From NCBI GenBank assembly GCA_964609365.1, contig CAZSRC010000003.1, positions 1 through 44,949 of the forward strand: a DNA stretch of 44,949 bases, written 5' to 3'. This document shows positions 41,640 through 44,949 of the stretch, piece by piece. Position numbers and translations under genes: made by a program. Under the pieces are notes generated by a model. That model saw only the letters and a program-made list of their open reading frames with translations. It did no database searches and was not told the DNA's origin. This DNA comes from GCA-002840305 sp964609365 (GTDB lineage: Bacteria > Patescibacteriota > Patescibacteriia > Patescibacteriales > UBA12465). Numbering within the stretch: position 1 is the stretch's first letter; every line of letters begins with the position of its first letter.

Positions 41640-41954
41640 ATGGCAAAGATAGCTGTAATTAAAACCGGCGGAAAGCAATACAAAGTCAAAGAAGGCGATG
41701 TTTTAAAGGTTGAAAAACTTTCAGTTGATGCAGGTAAAACAATGAAATTTGAAACTTTATTAGTAGCCGAGACTGATGCTAGTTCTGTAGAGCTTGGCAA
41801 ACCATCATTAGGTGAAAAAGTTGAGGCAGAAATTTTAGGAGACGGAAAATCTAAAAAAGTTCTTGTTATTAAATATAAAAACAAAACCAGATATAAAAGG
41901 ACTATTGGACACAGACAGGAATTTACTCAAATAAAAATAAATAAAATATCTTAA
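41640..41954 (+). CDS. rplU: 50S ribosomal protein L21
   Basis: 104 residues, the usual size. MAKIAVIKTGGKQYKVKEGD is the standard L21 N-terminus and the C-terminal KYKNKTRYKRTIGHRQEFTQ is the conserved 23S rRNA-binding tail. Usually followed by rpmA (L27); here it stands alone between its own promoter and a strong hairpin, so rpmA must lie elsewhere or be missing. Codons are noticeably less AT-biased than in neighbours, as expected for a highly expressed gene. Confidence 0.98.
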   Translation: MAKIAVIKTGGKQYKVKEGDVLKVEKLSVDAGKTMKFETLLVAETDASSVELGKPSLGEKVEAEILGDGKSKKVLVIKYKNKTRYKRTIGHRQEFTQIKINKIS

Positions 41955-41962
41955 ATTTCTAC

Positions 41963-41996
41963 AAAAAAAGACTTTTTTAAAAAAAAGTCTTTTTTT
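41963..41996. terminator. Terminator between rplU and recR
   Basis: A 16-base stem, AAAAAAAGACTTTTTT (41963-41978) with AAAAAAGTCTTTTTTT (41981-41996), and U-runs on both strands. It serves the convergent rplU and recR transcripts. Confidence 0.85.
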
Positions 41997-42008
41997 ATTT
42001 TTACCTTA

Positions 42009-42629
42009 CTATTCTTTAATTAATCCTCTAAACTTTAAAGCATTGGCCAAGGTGCTGTCATCAGCATATTCTAGGCTTGTTCCGGTAGACAACCCTCTTG
42101 CTAATTTTGTTATTTTTATTTTTGAATTTTTTAATATTTTTTGCAGATAAAGAGAGCTTGACTCACCTTCTATTGTTGGAGACAGGGCTAAAATTATTTC
42201 TATTTGCTTATATTCCTTTAATTTTTTGTTTATTTTTATTATTAATTCTTTTATATTTAGTTTTTCTGGTCCTATTAACTCTATAGTGTTAATTAAACCT
42301 CCTAGTATAAAATATTTTCCATCATATTGTTTAGTGTTTTCTATTGCTATTAAATCTTGAAAATTAGCAACTATACAAATTAAATCATCTTTTCTTTTCT
42401 TATCAGAGCAGATATCACAAGGGTTTTTTTCTGATAATGCTAGGCATTCTTCACAATAAGAAAAACCATCTTTTAATTCATTTAAATATTTTGCAAATAA
42501 TTTTATTAATTCTGGTTTTTGTTTTATTAAATAAAAAACATATCTCTCGGCAGTTTTTCTACCAACAGAAGGAAGGGCAGAGAACTGTTTAATTAAGTTT
42601 TCTATTGATTTTGGGTATTGTATTGACAT
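42009..42629 (-). CDS. recR: Recombination mediator RecR
   Basis: 206 residues. Works with RecF/RecO to load RecA at gaps. The N-terminal helix-hairpin-helix is LPSVGRKTAERY, the zinc finger is CEEC...CDIC (residues about 59-74), the Toprim domain contains ICIVANFQDLIAIENT, ILGGLI and ALSPTIEGESSSLYL, and the C-terminus ends ARGLSTGTSLEYADDSTLANAL. Typical length. ybaB, its usual operon partner, lies 412 bases upstream on the same strand but is separated by an oppositely oriented gene. Confidence 0.96.
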   Translation of the reverse strand: MSIQYPKSIENLIKQFSALPSVGRKTAERYVFYLIKQKPELIKLFAKYLNELKDGFSYCEECLALSEKNPCDICSDKKRKDDLICIVANFQDLIAIENTKQYDGKYFILGGLINTIELIGPEKLNIKELIIKINKKLKEYKQIEIILALSPTIEGESSSLYLQKILKNSKIKITKLARGLSTGTSLEYADDSTLANALKFRGLIKE

Positions 42630-42641
42630 TTTTTTAAATTA

Positions 42642-42669
42642 TTGTAATAATACTTTCTGTTATTATTTT
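42642..42669 (+). promoter_or_regulatory. Candidate promoter of the small gene at 42701
   Basis: TTGTAA (42642-42647) and TATTTT (42664-42669), 16 bases apart, start near 42676. The same 71-base gap must also hold the recR promoter on the other strand (TATTAT 42652-42647 is possible), so the two overlap. Confidence 0.35.
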
Positions 42670-42687
42670 TATGAATCATGAATAAAA

Positions 42688-42694
42688 AAGGAGG
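42688..42694 (+). promoter_or_regulatory. Strong Shine-Dalgarno (AAGGAGG)
   Basis: AAGGAGG six bases before the ATG at 42701. Third and last such site in the window. Confidence 0.78.
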
Positions 42695-42700
42695 ATTAAG

Positions 42701-42991
42701 ATGAGTTACTTTGTAGTTAGAAACAAATCGGGGGAAGAATTGAATGTTCCCATTAATTATTTTGTTAAATTAAAAAATCATAATTTATTTTTTTTAAAAA
42801 AAGAAAGAATTAATAATGATTTATTAAGCAAAATTAAAATAGGTGATCGCCTTATATATGTTGGCCCAGGAGAATCTGACCAATATAATAAAACGGTTTC
42901 TAATTATTTAAAGCTAGTAATTAACAAGGATTATAAAATTGAAAACATTGTAAAAGCTATTAAAGAAGAATTAATAGGTATGCATATGTAA
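42701..42991 (+). CDS. Uncharacterised small protein (96 residues) between recR and ybaB
   Basis: Not recognised. 96 residues, basic, with no signal or membrane segment: MSYFVVRNKSGEELNVPINY, a basic middle (LKKERINNDLLSKIKIGDRL), IYVGPGESDQYN and a C-terminal helix (ENIVKAIKEELIGMHM). The first half may be a small beta-fold. It has a private expression unit: a weak promoter, AAGGAGG six bases before the ATG and a GC hairpin terminator, and runs opposite to the recR and ybaB genes on either side. This suggests insertion of a self-contained gene into a formerly contiguous pair. Confidence 0.75.
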   Translation: MSYFVVRNKSGEELNVPINYFVKLKNHNLFFLKKERINNDLLSKIKIGDRLIYVGPGESDQYNKTVSNYLKLVINKDYKIENIVKAIKEELIGMHM

Positions 42992-43014
42992 TCTCTAAAT
43001 TCTTGAAAAAAAGC

Positions 43015-43042
43015 AAAACCGCGATAAACGCGGTTTTTATTT
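43015..43042 (+). terminator. Rho-independent terminator of the 42701 gene
   Basis: AAAACCGCG (43015-43023), loop ATAAA, CGCGGTTTT (43029-43037), then TATTTT. The most GC-rich hairpin of the window, just after the gene and abutting the ybaB stop, so it may serve ybaB on the other strand too. Confidence 0.88.
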
Positions 43043-43317
43043 TATGTTAAACCAGGAAAACCACCCATCTCTTGCATTTTTTTTGCCATTATTCTTTGAG
43101 TTTTTTTAATAGCATCATTGAATAAATCCTTGCTAATTTTTGCTATTTCTTCCTTCGTTAGGTCATTGTTGATACTCATTTCAACAACTTCCATATTACC
43201 ATTCATGCTTATTTTTATACCATTTTTTTCTAATTCAATTTTTTCTCCAGATAAAGCATTTTGCATTGTTTTTGCCTGACTTCTTAAGTCTTTTAGTTGT
43301 TTTAATTTGTTAAACAT
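43042..43317 (-). CDS. ybaB: YbaB/EbfC nucleoid-associated protein
   Basis: 91 residues. Small DNA-binding dimer of the YbaB/EbfC family. Helical N-terminus (FNKLKQLKDLRSQAKTMQNAL), beta-strands with GIKISMNGNMEVVEMSINND, and a C-terminal helix with NDAIKKTQRIMAKKMQEMGG match the family throughout. It is 32 bases after dnaB on the same strand and so probably in its transcript. Its usual neighbours are dnaX and recR; here it sits with dnaB and near recR. Confidence 0.93.
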   Translation of the reverse strand: MFNKLKQLKDLRSQAKTMQNALSGEKIELEKNGIKISMNGNMEVVEMSINNDLTKEEIAKISKDLFNDAIKKTQRIMAKKMQEMGGFPGLT

Positions 43318-43349
43318 AATTTTTTTATTAATTATTTAAATAATTTTTA

Positions 43350-44732
43350 TTATTCTACTTTTTTACTAATATTTTTAAAACTAGCTGTTTCTTCTGAGAA
43401 AAACAAATCAACTTTTCCAGTCGGCCCATTTCTATGTTTTGCTATATGTATTTCAGCTTTATATCTATCTTCTATAGATAATTCTTGTATATTAAAAGCT
43501 CTATCAGCAGCCTTTCTATATATAAACATTACAACATCAGCATCTTGTTCTATCGATCCGGAATCCCTTAAGTGAGAAAGCTTTGGTATAGATGCTCCTG
43601 TTTGTTGTTCAGCGGCTCTAGATAATTGAGCTAATGCTAAAACTGGAATATTTAATTCTCTGGCAATTCCTTTTAGGCCTCTACTTATTTCTGAGATTTC
43701 TTGAACTCTATTATCGCTATACTTACCTCGCCCTTCCATTAATTGCAAATAATCAATAACAATTAGGCCTAAACCCTTTTCTGATTGCATTCTACGACAT
43801 TTAGCCCTGATTTCCATAACTGAAACATTGGGAGAGTCATCTATATATATGGGAGCTTCTGATAGTGAGCCCATTGCCTCTGCTATTTTAGAAAAATCAT
43901 TATCCTCTTCCTTATCTGAAAGATTTCCAGTTCTCATTTTCCATAAATTTACATTAGCTTGAGCGCATAACATTCTGTCTACTAATTGTTCTTTTCCCAT
44001 TTCTAAAGAAAATATTCCCACGCCAACTTTATTTTTTACGGCAACCTGTCTAGCCACATCCATAGCAAAAGATGTTTTTCCAACACTAGGCCTAGCTGCT
44101 AAAATTAATAAATCTGATTTTTGTAGTCCTGCTAAAATATTATCCAAATCATAAAAACCAGTAGAAAGACCTCTTAGATTGCCACTTCTTTTGTGTAATT
44201 CATCAATTCTTTCGAAAGCCTCGCTTAACAAACTCTCTATTCCTAGAAATGAGTTTTTTAAATATTTTCGAGAAACTCCAAATATTTTTTTTTCTGCTTG
44301 GTCTAAAATATCATCAACTTCTCGCTCTTCTTCAAAGCTTATATCCATTATTTCGCTAGCAGAGATTTGCAATCTTCTTAGGGTTGCCTTTTTTTGAATT
44401 AAATTGGCATAGTAAACAGTGTTGGATGATGTAGCGACAGTATTTGATAATTGAGCTATATAGCTACGCCCACCGATTTCTTTTAATTTTTTCTTTTCTT
44501 CTAACTTATTGGATAAAGTTATAATATCTATTGGCTCCTGATTATTAAAAAGATCTATCATTGCCTCAAAAATTATCTTATGGCTATTGTGATAAAAATC
44601 TTCTGAATTTATAATATCAGCTATTTTAAAAATAGATTCTTTATCTAATAAAATACAACCCAACAAAGACTGCTCAGCTTCTATATTTTGGGGCGGTATT
44701 CTTTCTATTGAATTTTGTTTGTCTTTTAGCAT
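43350..44732 (-). CDS. dnaB: Replicative DNA helicase DnaB
   Basis: 460 residues, full length without an intein. Hexameric 5'-3' helicase of the replication fork. The N-terminal domain begins PPQNIEAEQSLLGCILLD; the RecA-like domain has Walker A ARPSVGKTS, FSLEMGKEQLVDRML, Walker B GLIVIDYLQLM, LALAQLSRAAEQ and HLRDSGSIEQDADVVMFIYR. The C-terminus (AKHRNGPTGKVDLFF) is standard. The promoter puts +1 at the ATG, so the mRNA seems leaderless. Confidence 0.98.
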   Translation of the reverse strand: MLKDKQNSIERIPPQNIEAEQSLLGCILLDKESIFKIADIINSEDFYHNSHKIIFEAMIDLFNNQEPIDIITLSNKLEEKKKLKEIGGRSYIAQLSNTVATSSNTVYYANLIQKKATLRRLQISASEIMDISFEEEREVDDILDQAEKKIFGVSRKYLKNSFLGIESLLSEAFERIDELHKRSGNLRGLSTGFYDLDNILAGLQKSDLLILAARPSVGKTSFAMDVARQVAVKNKVGVGIFSLEMGKEQLVDRMLCAQANVNLWKMRTGNLSDKEEDNDFSKIAEAMGSLSEAPIYIDDSPNVSVMEIRAKCRRMQSEKGLGLIVIDYLQLMEGRGKYSDNRVQEISEISRGLKGIARELNIPVLALAQLSRAAEQQTGASIPKLSHLRDSGSIEQDADVVMFIYRKAADRAFNIQELSIEDRYKAEIHIAKHRNGPTGKVDLFFSEETASFKNISKKVE

Positions 44733-44738
44733 ATTTAT

Positions 44739-44767
44739 ATAATATATTAAATACAGCTATTTTTCAA
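44739..44767 (-). promoter_or_regulatory. dnaB promoter, leaderless arrangement
   Basis: TTGAAA (44767-44762), 17 bases, TATTAT (44744-44739), then six bases to the dnaB ATG at 44732; standard spacing puts +1 on the A of ATG. A second -10 (TATATT, 44747-44742) would give a three-base leader. Confidence 0.6.
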
Positions 44768-44817
44768 GGAAACTTTTCCACTTATAATTCACTTTTTATC
44801 CATACAATTTAATGCTC

Positions 44818-44846
44818 TTGCCAAATGAAAATTTTTTGTTTATAAT
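44818..44846 (+). promoter_or_regulatory. tRNA-Lys promoter
   Basis: TTGCCA (44818-44823), 17 bases, TATAAT (44841-44846). Start near 44853, 36 bases before the tRNA. A perfect nine-base inverted repeat (44854-44875) begins at the predicted start. Confidence 0.75.
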
Positions 44847-44888
44847 AAAAATAATCATAAATTTATATTTATGATATTGTTTTATTTT

Positions 44889-44949
44889 GCGCCTATAGCT
44901 CAGTTGGTAGAGCAGCTGCCTTTTAAGCAGAAGGTCGCAGGTTCGAATC
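44889..44949 (+). tRNA. tRNA-Lys (TTT), 3' end outside the window
   Basis: Acceptor strand GCGCCTA, TA, D arm GCTC-AGTTGGTA-GAGC, anticodon arm GCTGC-CTTTTAA-GCAGA with anticodon TTT, variable loop AGGTC, start of T arm GCAGGTTCGAATC. The first anticodon-stem pair (27-43) is G-A, a mismatch; the other four pair. The 3' acceptor strand lies beyond the window. Confidence 0.95.

Noticed and set aside
41640..41996. Search for rpmA (L27) after rplU
   Set aside because: A terminator follows rplU directly and no L27-like frame exists on either strand of this stretch.
1..44949. Alternative genetic code (UGA as glycine)
   Set aside because: TGA ends murD (1295-1293) and the giant pilin (13709-13711) at positions where the next gene starts, and no in-frame TGA interrupts a conserved gene.

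Overview
The window is strongly AT-rich, gene-dense DNA on a chromosomal background of housekeeping genes. It most likely comes from a Patescibacteria (Candidate Phyla Radiation) bacterium, probably Parcubacteria-like. Reasons: tiny intergenic gaps, short versions of core proteins, a compact type IV pilus operon with short pilins carrying a TRNSQR...DV motif, a surface protein with duplicated NGEAWY/YLGRP repeats, and near absence of Shine-Dalgarno sequences. TGA is used as a stop (murD; the 1269-residue pilin), so the recoded UGA=Gly groups (SR1/Gracilibacteria) are unlikely. The lineage call is inference; no rRNA is present.

Layout. 1-147: initiator tRNA-Met (cut by the window edge) and tRNA-Ile on the minus strand. 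280-2621: murD-holA, minus. 2622-2966: a small membrane-peptide locus with its own promoter, Shine-Dalgarno and hairpin. 2963-5716: polA, minus. 5842-15614: a type IV pilus operon, plus strand (two ferritin-like mini-proteins, a lone receiver, pilB, a frameshifted pilC, five pseudopilin/pilin-class proteins including one giant multidomain protein, then the likely major pilin), followed by a hairpin and PBP2. 17836-25055: an operon with a near-consensus promoter encoding a DUF5663-like protein, a 942-residue membrane protein, a GT-C glycosyltransferase and a MiaB-MiaA fusion enzyme. 25052-27731: gatB followed by a pilin with a FISUMP domain, minus. 27822-30772: an uncharacterised von Willebrand-A operon behind a perfect consensus promoter, minus. 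30836-33654: thyA-DHFR-NMP kinase-like-MazG-tmk, minus. 33770-41553: a cell-envelope operon (phosphodiester glycosidase, YggU, three GT2 enzymes, galU, PEGA protein, murA), plus. 41640-44732: rplU, recR, a small unknown gene, ybaB, dnaB. 44889-end: tRNA-Lys (cut).

How the genes work together. PilB and PilC drive assembly of a pilus whose tip probably carries the 1269-residue minor pilin (two DUF2341-LamG modules, the first with a seven-bladed propeller nested inside it); the FISUMP pilin at 25052 may be a further tip protein. PBP2, MurA and MurD build peptidoglycan, and GalU with the GT2 and GT-C enzymes decorates the surface. The thyA cluster makes and polices dTMP. PolA, DnaB, HolA, RecR and YbaB are replication and repair genes.

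Most noteworthy: the MiaB-MiaA fusion; the propeller nested in a LamG domain of a pilin; the pilC frameshift; the four-gene vWA operon; and a sharp split in translation signals, where only three genes (all uncharacterised) carry a strong AAGGAGG site, while dnaB and gatB appear leaderless.
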